Source: Paenibacillus dendritiformis
GTDB taxonomy: Bacteria; Bacillota; Bacilli; Paenibacillales; Paenibacillaceae
NCBI RefSeq assembly: GCF_945605565.1
Contig: NZ_OX216966.1
Location: forward strand, 4,642,001-4,706,000
Direction of reading: 5' to 3'
Length of the DNA stretch: 64,000 nt
Shown here: positions 9,512 through 18,118 of the stretch, one piece after another
Position numbering within the stretch: the stretch's first letter is position 1
Layout of the letters: every line of letters begins with the position of its first letter
Made by a program: the position numbers and the translations under genes
Notes under the pieces: model-generated
What the model was told of the DNA's origin: nothing
Seen by the model: the letters and a program-made list of their open reading frames with translations, nothing else
Databases searched by the model: none

Positions 9512-9898
9512 TTACTTGATCGTCGCGTGGGCTTCCGTTCCGGCCATCAATTCCACCGGCTTGTTGTCCCCATCGACGAACACGATTTTCGGCGTATAGG
9601 AGCGCGCTTCTTCGTCGGTCATCGACGCATACGAAATAATAATGACGTTGTCTCCGGGCTGAACCAGGCGCGCCGCCGCCCCGTTCAAGCAGATGACACC
9701 GGAATGGCGCGGACCCGGGATGACGTAAGTTTCCAGACGGGCGCCGTTGTAATTATTGACAATCTGCACTTTCTCATTGGCCCAAATGTCGGCCAACTCC
9801 ATCAGATGCTCGTCGATCGTAATGCTGCCCACATAATTCAAGTTAGCCTCCGTCACCGTAGCGCGGTGGATTTTCGATTTCATCATTTCACGGAACAT
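9512..9898 (-). CDS. panD: Aspartate 1-decarboxylase (pyruvoyl enzyme) precursor
   Basis: Converts L-aspartate to beta-alanine for pantothenate. The 128 residues match the family's usual length. The self-cleavage site Gly24-Ser25 lies in NYVGSITID, giving the pyruvoyl group on the new alpha-chain N-terminus; Lys9, Tyr22 and the [12 protein letters not shown] segment are also conserved. The start overlaps the panC end by 16 nt, so panB, panC and panD are one operon in the order of the pathway's genes in B. subtilis. Confidence 0.97.
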   Translation of the reverse strand: MFREMMKSKIHRATVTEANLNYVGSITIDEHLMELADIWANEKVQIVNNYNGARLETYVIPGPRHSGVICLNGAAARLVQPGDNVIIISYASMTDEEARSYTPKIVFVDGDNKPVELMAGTEAHATIK

Positions 9899-10794
9899 AA
9901 GCGTCCTCCTTGGCGGCTGAACAGCCGGTTGTCGATTAAGCGCGTTCGCCCGAAGCGGACCGCCAGCGCGATAAGCACGTCGCTCCCTGCATGGCCGACC
10001 GGTTCATCGGAAGGCAGCGCCTGCAGCGCCGGGAACGTCAATATGTCAACGTAATCAATGTCCGCGAGCGGCGCCTGGCCGATGACCTGCCGGATGCGGG
10101 ACTTTACTTCTTCCGCCGTGAGCCCGGGCTCTTCCCGAAGCCATTCCTCCGCCATGCGGAGCGAGCGGGATAAGCCGAGCGCCTGCTCGCGCTCTTCCCC
10201 GCTCAAGTACACATTGCGCGAGCTAAGCGCGAGCCCGTCCGCTTCCCGCACAATCGGGCAAGGCACGATTGCGACATCGAAGTTCAGGTCGTCCACCATC
10301 TGTTGAATGACGGCCACCTGCTGCGCATCCTTCATGCCGAAGTAGGCCCGATCGGGCTTGACGATATGGAACAGCTTCGCGACAACGGTCGTCACGCCGT
10401 CGAAATGGCCCGGGCGGGACGCGCCGCACAGCGGCTCGGTCACTTCGCGCACATGAATCGTCGTCTTCGTCGGCTGCGGATACATCTCTTCCGGGGACGG
10501 AATAAAGACGATATCGATGCCAAGCGAAGCGGCAAGCTTCAGATCCCGCTCCTCATCGCGCGGATACTGGGCCAGATCCTCGTTCGGCCCGAATTGAATC
10601 GGATTCACGAAGATGCTCAGCACCGTGACCGCGCACTGCTCCTTCGCCTGCCGCATCAGACTGGCATGGCCTTCGTGAAGATAGCCCATCGTCGGGACGA
10701 ATCCGACCTCCGCCCGGTCCGATTGCTGTTCCGCTTCCTGCCGCAGCCTGCGGACCGCGGTCCGCAGTTCGGCGATGGTCCGTACGGTGATCAT
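9883..10794 (-). CDS. panC: Pantothenate synthetase
   Basis: ATP-dependent ligation of pantoate and beta-alanine, cytoplasmic, 303 residues. The nucleotidyl-transferase signature [14 protein letters not shown] carries the HxGH motif. [33 protein letters not shown] with the KMSK-like position, and SSRNVYL complete the expected order of motifs. The ATG overlaps the panB stop (ATGA at 10791-10794) and its end overlaps panD. Length is slightly over the 280-290 typical of the family. Confidence 0.97.
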   Translation of the reverse strand: MITVRTIAELRTAVRRLRQEAEQQSDRAEVGFVPTMGYLHEGHASLMRQAKEQCAVTVLSIFVNPIQFGPNEDLAQYPRDEERDLKLAASLGIDIVFIPSPEEMYPQPTKTTIHVREVTEPLCGASRPGHFDGVTTVVAKLFHIVKPDRAYFGMKDAQQVAVIQQMVDDLNFDVAIVPCPIVREADGLALSSRNVYLSGEEREQALGLSRSLRMAEEWLREEPGLTAEEVKSRIRQVIGQAPLADIDYVDILTFPALQALPSDEPVGHAGSDVLIALAVRFGRTRLIDNRLFSRQGGRLCSVK

Positions 10795-11672
10795 CGGACA
10801 TCCCCCTCTTCCTTGCCGGCATGCCCGTACAATTGAACCTGCACTTCTTCATCGGCCGTGAACGAATGACCTTCCGCCGGGAAGGCTCCCTCCTTCACCT
10901 CTCGCACATAAGCGCCGATTCCCTCTTGAATCATGGCGCCGATGTCGGCATAGGTTTTGACGAACCGCTTCTCGCGGTAATCCGCCGTATAGCGCAGCAG
11001 ATCATGGAACACGAGCACCTGGCCGTCGCAGCCCGCGCCCGCCCCGATGCCGATCGTCGGAATCGAGAGCCGCTCCGTAATATAAGCCGCCACCTGCGCC
11101 GTCACCAGCTCGAGCACCATCGCGAAGGCGCCGGCCTTCTCCAGCGCCAGGGCATCCTCCAGCAGGCGGTTCGCATCCTCGGCCGTCTTGCCTTGAATGC
11201 GGTAGCCGCCGATCTGATGCACCGATTGCGGCGTCAAGCCGATATGGCCCAGGACGGGCACCCCCGCTTGCACGCATGCTTCGACCGTGGCGGCGATCTC
11301 CTTGCCGCCCTCCATTTTGACCGCATGGGCATGGCCTTCCTGCATAATGCGGCGGACACCGGCCAGCGTGTCCGACATGCTGCCGTGGTACGTCATGAAC
11401 GGCATATCTGTCACGATGAAGGTGCGGGACGCGCCCCGCCGTACGGCGCGCGAATGATACACCATATCGTCGAGCGTGACCGGCAGCGTCGAGTCATAGC
11501 CGAGCACGACGTTGCCGAGGGAATCGCCGACGAGTATCAAATCGACGCCAGCCGCTTCCGCCAATTGAGCCGACGGGTAATCATACGCCGTCACCATAGC
11601 CAGCTTCTCCCCGCGCCCCTTCATCGCCTTCATTTTCACAATGCTTAACGGTTGTGTTGCCATCTCGTACAT
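10791..11672 (-). CDS. panB: 3-methyl-2-oxobutanoate hydroxymethyltransferase
   Basis: First committed step to pantoate: transfer of a hydroxymethyl group from methylene-tetrahydrofolate to ketoisovalerate. Conserved segments are AMVTAYDYPSAQLAEAAGVD, LVGDSLGNVVLGYDSTLPVT (metal site), MPFMTYHGS, GHIGLTPQS, and GIGAGAGCDGQVLVFHD. The start is uncertain. ATG at 11672 (MYEMATQ) lies about 4 nt after AAGGAG, and ATG at 11663 (MATQPLS) about 13 nt after it; a GTG at 11735 would extend into the folded leader. Expression is probably controlled by the upstream leader and terminator at 11803-12034. Confidence 0.95.
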   Translation of the reverse strand: MYEMATQPLSIVKMKAMKGRGEKLAMVTAYDYPSAQLAEAAGVDLILVGDSLGNVVLGYDSTLPVTLDDMVYHSRAVRRGASRTFIVTDMPFMTYHGSMSDTLAGVRRIMQEGHAHAVKMEGGKEIAATVEACVQAGVPVLGHIGLTPQSVHQIGGYRIQGKTAEDANRLLEDALALEKAGAFAMVLELVTAQVAAYITERLSIPTIGIGAGAGCDGQVLVFHDLLRYTADYREKRFVKTYADIGAMIQEGIGAYVREVKEGAFPAEGHSFTADEEVQVQLYGHAGKEEGDVR

Positions 11673-11687
11673 CCATCTCCTTTTGTA

Positions 11688-11756
11688 GAGGCTGTTCAAC
11701 AAGTCCGCTTTTTCCCGGAAAACCTGCTTGAACACGGACCTTTCGAGGTCTGCCTC
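11688..11756 (-). repeat. Nested inverted repeat just upstream of the panB ribosome binding site
   Basis: Outer arms GAGGC/GCCTC (11688-11692, 11752-11756) enclose TGTTCAA/TTGAACA (11693-11699, 11728-11734), with an inner TTTTCC/GGAAAA. It ends a few bases before the AAGGAG of panB, so it could hide or expose that site. It could also be a copy of a dispersed element ending in GAGGCTGTTCAACAAG. Confidence 0.45.
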
Positions 11757-11802
11757 CCTTTTGTTATTCGGCCTCGTTCCTTCGCTTTAGTGTGTACAAA
11801 AC

Positions 11803-11836
11803 AAAAAAACCTTTCAGCATTTCCTGCTAAAAAGGT
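11803..11836 (-). terminator. Intrinsic terminator inside the panB leader (candidate attenuator)
   Basis: On the minus strand ACCTTT..AGCA pairs with TGCT.AAAGGT around a GGAAA loop, followed by seven U residues. It lies between the promoter at 12006-12034 and panB, about 130 nt before the start codon, so readthrough would decide expression. Confidence 0.65.
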
Positions 11837-11999
11837 CACCAAAGAGAAAAAGAGGTCGCATGCGGACGTCCTTCTGTCTCGGTCCCTTCGGCTCAGAGCA
11901 GATACGTGCACCACGTTCGTCAAGGAATATGTACTTGTCGGCACGATGTTCCTTGCTTACTCGGGTGAGTGCGATTCTCTTCGGAGATACCGCCTCACC
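11837..11999 (-). promoter_or_regulatory. Structured 5' leader RNA of panBCD, candidate riboregulator
   Basis: The predicted transcript begins directly with a hairpin: GGTGAGGCG pairs with CGC-A-CTCACC leaving one bulged A, capped by TCTC-CGAA-GAGA. Further hairpins follow: AAGGAA/TTCCTT (inner region about 11922-11954) and ACGTG/CACGT (about 11904-11916). The terminator comes next. This promoter, folded domain and terminator order is typical of a riboswitch or attenuator. The 'pan' RNA motif is known upstream of panB in Firmicutes and has bulged adenosines, so it is the first candidate, but I could not verify its consensus. No T-box sequence is present. Confidence 0.5.
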
Positions 12000-12005
12000 G
12001 ACTAC

Positions 12006-12034
12006 AGTATAGCAGATCCATTGACCTCTTTCAC
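12006..12034 (-). promoter_or_regulatory. Promoter of panBCD
   Basis: Minus-strand extended -10 TGCTATACT (TATACT at 12011-12006) with a 17-bp spacer from GTGAAA (12034-12029), which overlaps the birA stop codon. Transcription would begin near 11999, directly at the first leader hairpin. Confidence 0.6.
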
Positions 12035-13002
12035 CCGGAAAAATGCACATCTCCGGAAAAAACTTTTTGCACCGTTCCCGTCTTGTCCTTCAGCAGCAGG
12101 GCGCCGGATTGATCCAGTCCTACCGCGACGCCCTGCAGCGGCCCTTGCGGGGTATCGATGGTCATCTGACGGCCCAGCGTGATGCTCTGCGCCTCCCATA
12201 GCGTGCGGATGGGCGCGAACCCTTCCTCCTCATACAGCCGGTACAGCTGCTCCAGCTCCTGCAGGCATGCTGCCACCAGCGACGCCCGGTCCACTTCCTG
12301 GCCCGTTACGATCTTCAAGGACGTCGCCCGCTCTTGCAGCTCCTCCGGGAAGTCGGCGCTGTCCAGGTTGACGCTGATGCCGATGCCGGCAATCACATAG
12401 AGCAGCCGCTCGTCCTCGGCGGCCGACTCGAGCAGAATGCCGGCCACTTTTTTGCCGTCGGCCAAGATGTCGTTCGGCCATTTGATGCCGAGCGGGGCTG
12501 ACGTCAGCTTCTTCATCGCCCGGAACATAGCCACCGCCCCGAGCAGCGTCAGATGCGGCGTATACGGCAGCGGAATGCGGGGGCGCAGGATGATGCTCAT
12601 CCAGACGCCCTTGCCTGCCGGCGAATGCCAGACATGCCCCTGGCGGCCCCGGCCGCCCGTCTGCTCCTCCGCCAGCACGACCGCGCCCTCGGGCACGCCT
12701 TCCTTCGCCCAGGCGGCCGCTTCGTTCTGCGTCGACTCCGTCTTCTCCAGGATGCGCAGCCGGTTGCCGAAGGTGCCCGGCGCCAGCTTGCTGAGCAGGG
12801 CCGCTTCATCGAGCCGGGTCGGCTGGGTCACGAGCCGGTACCCGAGCTTCGGCACGGCGTCGAAGGCGTAGCCCTTGGCGCGGAGGACGTTGATCTGCTT
12901 CCATACGGCCGTCCGCGTAATCTGGAGCCGGCGGCTTAATTCCTCGCCGGAAATATATTGATCCGGATGTTCCCGGAACCAGTCCAGTAATTTTTGATTC
13001 AT
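12031..13002 (-). CDS. birA: Biotin-[acetyl-CoA carboxylase] ligase and biotin operon repressor BirA
   Basis: Activates biotin with ATP and attaches it to acetyl-CoA and pyruvate carboxylases; also a biotin-responsive repressor. An N-terminal winged helix (YISGEELSRRLQITRTAVWK) is followed by the ligase domain with the adenylate loop TGGRGRQGHVW, then GVWMSIILRP and IKWPNDILADGKKVAGIL, and a C-terminal SH3-like domain. The ATG at 13002 forms an ATGA overlap with the cca stop, so it is preferred over the upstream in-frame GTG at 13014. The order cca-birA-panB is conserved with B. subtilis. Confidence 0.95.
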   Translation of the reverse strand: MNQKLLDWFREHPDQYISGEELSRRLQITRTAVWKQINVLRAKGYAFDAVPKLGYRLVTQPTRLDEAALLSKLAPGTFGNRLRILEKTESTQNEAAAWAKEGVPEGAVVLAEEQTGGRGRQGHVWHSPAGKGVWMSIILRPRIPLPYTPHLTLLGAVAMFRAMKKLTSAPLGIKWPNDILADGKKVAGILLESAAEDERLLYVIAGIGISVNLDSADFPEELQERATSLKIVTGQEVDRASLVAACLQELEQLYRLYEEEGFAPIRTLWEAQSITLGRQMTIDTPQGPLQGVAVGLDQSGALLLKDKTGTVQKVFSGDVHFSG

Positions 13003-14288
13003 TCTCGCTTCCACTCTTTCTCCACGTATTTCCTAAGCTTGTCGCGCTCGTTCGGCACGTCGCCGAGCGCGACGGCGAGCCAGGCGGCTTCGAGCGCCTC
13101 GCGAAGCCACGGCCCGGCCGGCCGGTCCGCCGCTTGCAGCAGATCCCCGCCCGTCAGGGCGATATCCGGCAAGCGGCGGACGGCGATGCGCTGGAGCCAG
13201 GCTTCGCCGTCCCGCAGGAACGGCGCAAGCCGCTCCTCCGGCACGCCGGCCAGCGCCCGGCGGCAGGCATGCCATCCGCGGAGCGCGTCCTCGCCGCAGG
13301 CGTAGAGCGCCTCCGCGTAGGCCCGGCGCCAGGCGCGCTCGCCGCCGGGCCCGGACAGGGCGGCCTCGCCTCCGGCCGCCAGCCGCGCCTCCGCGCGCAG
13401 GACGCCGAGCACCGCGTCCTGCTGCGCGCCCGAGAAGCGAAGCGCCTGCACGATGCGCTTCGCTTCCGCCTCGCCGGCCGCCAGGCCGAGCAGCAGCGCG
13501 GCGAAGCGCAGCTCGGGTCCAGCCACGGACCCGAGCGCGCACAAGAGCCGCGGCCAGCCGTCCGGCGCAGGCCCCGCCAGCGCGCCGAGCGGCTCCTTCG
13601 CATAGCGCAAGAGCCCGCTGCGCGCCAGCATAGCCCACCCGCGGGCCGGATCGGCTCCCGCGGTCAGCTTCCACAGCTCGTCGCGCACGCGTTCCATCGC
13701 GACGTAGCCCAGCGTCTCCCGCTGGCGGAGAAGCGCCCGCCACGTCGACTTGGCGATGCGTCCGCCCAGCAGCGACGCGAACCGGACGCCCCGCAGCATC
13801 CGCAAGGCGTCCTCGCGGAAGCGCGTCTCCGGATCGCCGACGCAGCGGATGAGGCGCCGCTCCAGATCGTCACGGCCGCCGAACGGATCGCGCAGACGGC
13901 CCTCAATATCAAGCGCCATCGCGTTGATCGTGAAGTCGCGGCGCCGGAGATCCTCCTCCAGATCGTCGATGAACTCGACTTCTTCGGGCCGCCGATGATC
14001 CTCGTAGGCCGACTCCTTGCGGAATGTCGTCACTTCATAAGTATAATGATCCATAACGACCGTCACTGTCCCGTGTGCGAGCCCTGTAGGCACGACGCGG
14101 CGGAATAACGCCGTTACCTGCTCCGGAAGGGCCGAGGTGGCGATATCAATGTCGCCAATCGGCCGGCCAAGCAGCCTGTCCCGCACGGAGCCTCCGACAA
14201 TATAAGCTTCATGCCCCGCGTCCAGCAGGTGGCGCATCACTTGCTCCGCCTCCGCATACAGCAACTCTTCTTCAGGATGGCATTTCAT
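12999..14288 (-). CDS. cca: CCA tRNA nucleotidyltransferase
   Basis: Adds or repairs the 3' CCA end of tRNAs. The nucleotidyltransferase head has GGSVRDRLLGR and the metal-binding DIDIATSA. The neck follows with RRDFTINAMALD, DPFGGRDDLE and RFREDALRMLR. This is the class II layout. The ATG at 14288 has a strong G-run ribosome binding site 8 nt upstream; an extension to 14312 lacks one. The C-terminal half is very GC-rich and Ala/Arg-rich compared with neighbours, which produces several long spurious frames. 429 residues, slightly longer than the B. subtilis enzyme. Confidence 0.93.
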   Translation of the reverse strand: MKCHPEEELLYAEAEQVMRHLLDAGHEAYIVGGSVRDRLLGRPIGDIDIATSALPEQVTALFRRVVPTGLAHGTVTVVMDHYTYEVTTFRKESAYEDHRRPEEVEFIDDLEEDLRRRDFTINAMALDIEGRLRDPFGGRDDLERRLIRCVGDPETRFREDALRMLRGVRFASLLGGRIAKSTWRALLRQRETLGYVAMERVRDELWKLTAGADPARGWAMLARSGLLRYAKEPLGALAGPAPDGWPRLLCALGSVAGPELRFAALLLGLAAGEAEAKRIVQALRFSGAQQDAVLGVLRAEARLAAGGEAALSGPGGERAWRRAYAEALYACGEDALRGWHACRRALAGVPEERLAPFLRDGEAWLQRIAVRRLPDIALTGGDLLQAADRPAGPWLREALEAAWLAVALGDVPNERDKLRKYVEKEWKRE

Positions 14289-14314
14289 CCATGGGTCCCC
14301 CCTTACATGCAAGC

Positions 14315-14339
14315 GCGCGCAATGGCAGCCATTGCGCGC
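14315..14339. repeat. Perfect 11-bp palindrome between bshA and cca
   Basis: GCGCGCAATGG and CCATTGCGCGC pair perfectly around a 3-nt CAG loop. No U-run follows on either side, so it is not a standard terminator. It lies in the 70-bp gap between two co-directional genes. Confidence 0.6.
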
Positions 14340-14358
14340 AGTAGATTCCGGCTGTATG

Positions 14359-15519
14359 TTAACAGACGGGCTTCGGTATGCCGACCTCTTGCCCGAGCAC
14401 CCGGTAATATATTTTTTCGTATTCCCATGTGATCAGATCATTACAGAAATCGTGACGAGCCCGATGCAGACACGCCTCGCGCATCGTCCGGGCGAGCTGC
14501 GGCTGGCTCAGCAGCTGAATGGCGTAATCCGCCATCGCTTCCGTATCCCCGATCGGAGCGAGGAATCCGGTCTCTCCATGCTTCACCAGCTCCGGAATGC
14601 CTCCGGCCTCCGAGCCGATCGTCGGCACGCCGCAAGCCATTGCTTCGAGCGCGACCAGGCCGAAGCTCTCTTTCTCCGAAGGAAGCAGCAAGCAATCGGC
14701 CATCGAGATGACTTGGGCGATTTCATCCTGCTTACCGAGAAAGTGAACTCTGTCCTCCAGTCCCATCTCCCGGATCTTGCACTGCACCTTCGGCATATCC
14801 GGTCCTTCGCCGACGAAGACGAGACGGGCGGCAACCTCCTGTTGCACGCGATAAAAAATATCCACGACATCCGCCACCCGCTTCACCGGACGGAAATTCG
14901 AAATATGCATCAAGATTTTTTCGAACGGATAAGCGAATTCAGCGCGAAGCTGCGTGATATCCCGCGGATAGTAGATGCGCTTGTCAACGAAGTTGTAGGT
15001 CAAATCGATCGGGCGGGTAATCTCCAGCAGCTCCCGCGTTTCTTTGATCAAATCCTGGGAGACGGCAGTAACCGCATCACTTTCATTGATGGCGAACCGG
15101 ATCATATCCTTGAGCGATTCATCCTGGGCGAGAACCGTAATATCCGTCCCGTGCAGCGTCGTGACGACCTTCAGATCCGGATGGGACATCTGTTTGGCCA
15201 AGTAGGCGCACACCGCGTGCGGCACGGCGTAATGAACATGCAGCACGTCGAGCTGCTGCATATTGGCCACCTGCGCCATTTTATTCGCCAGCGACAAATC
15301 ATAGGGCGGATAGCGAAAGACATAATAATCGTTGACATCCACTTCATGATAGTAGATGTTCTTCAAGAACCCGGATCCGAGGCGGAATGGAATATTATGG
15401 GTGATAAAGTGCACTTGATGTCCGCGCTCCGCCAGAAGCTTGCCTAGCTCGGTCGCAACGACGCCGGAGCCCCCGAGAGACGGATAGCAGGTAATTCCGA
15501 TTTTCAGTCCTTCCTTCAA
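14359..15519 (-). CDS. bshA: N-acetyl-alpha-D-glucosaminyl L-malate synthase BshA
   Basis: GT4 glycosyltransferase joining GlcNAc from UDP-GlcNAc to L-malate, the first step in making bacillithiol. The sequence begins LKIGITCYPSLGGSGVVATE. It continues with LDVLHVHYAVPHAVCAYLA, TTLHGTDITVLAQD, the GT4 donor-site EKESFGLVALEAMACGVP, and SEAGGIPELV. The start is TTG at 15517-15519, 7 nt after a GGAGGG site. 386 residues, close to the B. subtilis length. bshB1 lies 67 bp upstream in the same direction, giving two steps of the pathway together. Confidence 0.95.
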   Translation of the reverse strand: MKEGLKIGITCYPSLGGSGVVATELGKLLAERGHQVHFITHNIPFRLGSGFLKNIYYHEVDVNDYYVFRYPPYDLSLANKMAQVANMQQLDVLHVHYAVPHAVCAYLAKQMSHPDLKVVTTLHGTDITVLAQDESLKDMIRFAINESDAVTAVSQDLIKETRELLEITRPIDLTYNFVDKRIYYPRDITQLRAEFAYPFEKILMHISNFRPVKRVADVVDIFYRVQQEVAARLVFVGEGPDMPKVQCKIREMGLEDRVHFLGKQDEIAQVISMADCLLLPSEKESFGLVALEAMACGVPTIGSEAGGIPELVKHGETGFLAPIGDTEAMADYAIQLLSQPQLARTMREACLHRARHDFCNDLITWEYEKIYYRVLGQEVGIPKPVC

Positions 15520-15586
15520 GCCGATTCCCTCCTATCTGTTCCAAAATGCTTCGTTCAACAGCATCCAGCATGCCCTGAACGGATAC

Positions 15587-16285
15587 TTATAAAAAGGCGG
15601 AAACGGCGTACGGCCCCTTCATAGCAAAGCCTTCGGCCATGGCAAAGCCTCTGGCCTGCCCAAGCAGAGCGTCTCTCGCCTCGACCCGTTCCACGTACCC
15701 TTGATTGAGCGGTGTTAAGACAACATCGTCCGTGCCGCTTGGCCGGACGAATTGAGAAGAATAGGCGCGCAGCGCCATGCGCTTCTCTTCATACACATCC
15801 GTCACATCGACCAGAATCTGGGCGGGAGCGATATCATTAATGAAGTAATAAAAAACCTGCCCCACCGTATGGGCGGGCATATCAGGCATATACCGGCGGA
15901 GCTTCGCATTGAAAATCGCTTCCTGCACAATGCGGCTGCATTGAATATGATCCGGGTGGCGATCCTCCCAGTAAGGCATGAACACGATGCGTGGACGATA
16001 GCGGCGGATCGCGCCGACGACCGCATCGATATGCTCGCGCCGGAGCTCCAGTCCCCTGTCAGGCAGCTTCAGATTATCGCGGACCGCCAGGCCAAGAATG
16101 GCGCCTGCCTGCTGCGCCTCCCCGCGCCGCCGCTCGACCGTTCCGTTCGAGGACATCTCCGCCTCTGTCAGATCGCAGATGCCGACACGGAATCCGAGCT
16201 TCGTATGCTTGGCGATCGTGCCCGCCATCCCGATCTCCACATCGTCCGCATGCGCGCCGAAGGCAAGGATATCCAGCTCGTTCAT
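15587..16285 (-). CDS. bshB1: Bacillithiol biosynthesis deacetylase BshB1
   Basis: LmbE/PIG-L zinc hydrolase that deacetylates GlcNAc-malate, the second step in bacillithiol synthesis. The zinc-binding motif AHADDVEIGM lies near the N-terminus (12-21), with SSNGTVERRRGEAQQAGAIL and the second metal motif EDRHPDHIQCSRIV further on. 232 residues matches the family. The start codon shares a base with the mgsA stop, so translation is coupled, as in the mgsA-bshB1-bshA block of B. subtilis. Confidence 0.95.
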   Translation of the reverse strand: MNELDILAFGAHADDVEIGMAGTIAKHTKLGFRVGICDLTEAEMSSNGTVERRRGEAQQAGAILGLAVRDNLKLPDRGLELRREHIDAVVGAIRRYRPRIVFMPYWEDRHPDHIQCSRIVQEAIFNAKLRRYMPDMPAHTVGQVFYYFINDIAPAQILVDVTDVYEEKRMALRAYSSQFVRPSGTDDVVLTPLNQGYVERVEARDALLGQARGFAMAEGFAMKGPYAVSAFL

Positions 16286-16707
16286 TACTCTTCCACTCCC
16301 GGCTTGTATTTATGAGACAATTCCCGCCATGCAAAATCGCCGCGCTGCAGCGCCTTGACCAAAATTTCCGCTGAAGCCACATTGGTTGCCACCGGAATGC
16401 CCTGCACGTCGCAGAGACGAAGCAGCGCGATAATATCCGGCTCATGCGGCTGGGCCATTAACGGATCTCGCAGGAAAATAATGAGATCCATCTCGTTCTC
16501 GGCGACCAGTGCGCCAATCTGCTGATCACCGCCGAGCGGTCCCGATTGGAAGCGGTGGATGTCCAAATCGGTATTCTCCATAATGCGAAGCCCCGTCGTG
16601 CCAGTCGAGTACAATTGGTGCCCGTGGAATACACTTTCATACGCCATCACGAAATTGACCATTTCGTCTTTTTTCCGGTCATGTGCGATAAATGCGATTT
16701 TGTACAT
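16285..16707 (-). CDS. mgsA: Methylglyoxal synthase
   Basis: Converts dihydroxyacetone phosphate to methylglyoxal and phosphate, an overflow bypass of lower glycolysis. It starts [20 protein letters not shown] with the catalytic-aspartate region further on ([14 protein letters not shown]) and phosphate-binding [20 protein letters not shown] and [13 protein letters not shown] are family hallmarks. 140 residues is normal. Its stop overlaps the bshB1 start; bacillithiol helps detoxify methylglyoxal, so the adjacency makes biological sense. Confidence 0.95.
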   Translation of the reverse strand: MYKIAFIAHDRKKDEMVNFVMAYESVFHGHQLYSTGTTGLRIMENTDLDIHRFQSGPLGGDQQIGALVAENEMDLIIFLRDPLMAQPHEPDIIALLRLCDVQGIPVATNVASAEILVKALQRGDFAWRELSHKYKPGVEE

Positions 16708-16748
16708 GCTGTAACCTCCGTTGCGATATCCCCTGTAATATAACGGGC

Positions 16749-17552
16749 TTAGTCGTCTAGCAGATGTTCAAATCCGTAAACCAGCTCTTGCAGCTCCATC
16801 ACTTTCTTCACCGCGACGTTGACGCCCGGCATATAGCCGGCCCGCTCATAAGAATCATGGCGAATTTTCAGGGTTTGTCCATAACCGCCGAAAATAACCT
16901 CCTGCTGCGCAAACACACCCGGAAGCCGTACGCTATGGATCCGGAATCCATTATAATACCCTCCGCGCGCGCCTTCCAGCTTCTCTTCTTCGTTCGGATT
17001 GCCCTGGCGCTTCTCTTCTCTCGTCTGGGAAATCAGCTCGGCCGTCTTGATCGCCGTCCCCGAAGGAGCGTCCAACTTCTGCTCCCCATGGTATTCAATA
17101 ATCTCAACATCCGGCAAATATTTGGCCGCCTGCTGCGCGAAGCGCATCATCAGGATCGCCCCAATCGAGAAATTCGGCGCGATCAAGCCGCCGATTCCCT
17201 GCTCCTTGCACATGTCGCCCAAGCGTTCGATATCTTCCGGAGCGAACCCCGTCGTTCCGATTACCGGGCGAACCCCATGCTGAATCGCCAGCTCGGTATG
17301 CTGCAGCACCGCTTGCGGTGTCGTGAAATCAACCATGACATCCGGCGCGCTTACTTGCAGCGCCTTCTCGAGATCGGACTCGACGATGACGCCGCAGGCC
17401 GGCAATCCGACCAGCGAACCGGCATCGACAGGTCCGGCGGAACGGTCGACAGCGGCAACGAGGCGAAGCGCATCATCTCCCAGCACCATTTTTACGACTT
17501 CACGGCCCATTCGGCCTCCTGCTCCGACAACGGCTACTTTGATTTGTTCCAT
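16749..17552 (-). CDS. dapB: 4-hydroxy-tetrahydrodipicolinate reductase
   Basis: NAD(P)H-dependent step of the diaminopimelate/lysine pathway, supplying cell-wall and spore precursors. The N-terminal [14 protein letters not shown] binds the nucleotide, [12 protein letters not shown] is central, and the substrate-binding signature [18 protein letters not shown] includes the catalytic H-x-x-x-K. 267 residues is typical. It is followed by mgsA after 41 bp and preceded by ypjD after 30 bp, the B. subtilis ypjD-dapB-mgsA order. Confidence 0.95.
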   Translation of the reverse strand: MEQIKVAVVGAGGRMGREVVKMVLGDDALRLVAAVDRSAGPVDAGSLVGLPACGVIVESDLEKALQVSAPDVMVDFTTPQAVLQHTELAIQHGVRPVIGTTGFAPEDIERLGDMCKEQGIGGLIAPNFSIGAILMMRFAQQAAKYLPDVEIIEYHGEQKLDAPSGTAIKTAELISQTREEKRQGNPNEEEKLEGARGGYYNGFRIHSVRLPGVFAQQEVIFGGYGQTLKIRHDSYERAGYMPGVNVAVKKVMELQELVYGFEHLLDD

Positions 17553-17582
17553 CCTCGCCCATTCCTTTCTTTATCGTACCCG

Positions 17583-17963
17583 CTAACCGTTCGGAAGTTC
17601 CTCGATCCGGGTCCACCGATCAGCGTCTCTTGTGGTGAATTTGTGCATGACATCATCATGCGCCTTCGTCAAATCAATGCCAAGCGAATTGGCAAAGCAT
17701 AATAAAATGAACAGGATATCTCCCAGTTCCAATTCAATGGAATTGTCGGCCTCCGAAGCCTTTTTCGGCTTCTCGCCATACGTATGATTCACTTCCCTGG
17801 CCAATTCGCCGACCTCTTCGGACAAGCGCGCCAGCAAGGCGAGCGGGCTGAAATAGCCTTCCTTGAATTGCGATATGTAACGGTCCACTTCGCGCTGCAT
17901 TTCTGCCAACGGCTTCTCGCGCAGCGTCGACAAGAGCACCTTCAAATCCGAATTTGTCGCCAT
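17583..17963 (-). CDS. ypjD: MazG-like nucleotide pyrophosphohydrolase YpjD
   Basis: 126 residues of the all-alpha NTP pyrophosphatase fold. The metal-binding helices read ARLSEEVGELAREVNHTYGE (ExxE) and SIELELGDILFILLCFANSL (ExxD), the MazG pattern. It probably hydrolyses non-canonical NTPs to NMPs; the exact substrate is unknown. It starts with a normal ATG and lies 30 bp upstream of dapB, the same neighbour as in B. subtilis. ypjC diverges from it across a short intergenic region. Confidence 0.88.
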   Translation of the reverse strand: MATNSDLKVLLSTLREKPLAEMQREVDRYISQFKEGYFSPLALLARLSEEVGELAREVNHTYGEKPKKASEADNSIELELGDILFILLCFANSLGIDLTKAHDDVMHKFTTRDADRWTRIEELPNG

Positions 17964-18118
17964 GCCATCCCCTTCTTTAGCTGTTTCATTCTGCTACTAT
18001 GTTAACGTATACCCGGCTGGAAAACAAATGCTTTTTATATGTAACTTATTTCGATATACTAAGAATGCGCCGATCAGGCGCGATGGTTATCTTCATTGAA
18101 AAAGGAGCCTTGCCACAC

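Noticed and set aside
11837..11999. M-box (magnesium) riboswitch or T-box in the panB leader
   Set aside because: The opening GGTGAGGC recalls the M-box, but the rest of that consensus (for example the GCCAATGGGTCAACAG core) is missing; the T-box core sequence is also absent.
11814..12050. 78-codon minus-strand frame across the panB leader
   Set aside because: It runs through the promoter, folded RNA and terminator, has no ribosome binding site, and the RNA structure explains the region better.
13033..13743. 236-codon frame rich in Ala, Arg and Gly within cca
   Set aside because: Another frame of the very GC-rich cca C-terminal half; composition is typical of shadow translation and no start signal is present.
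14332..15447. 371-codon plus-strand frame opposite bshA
   Set aside because: The bshA frame has all family motifs; the opposite frame has none.
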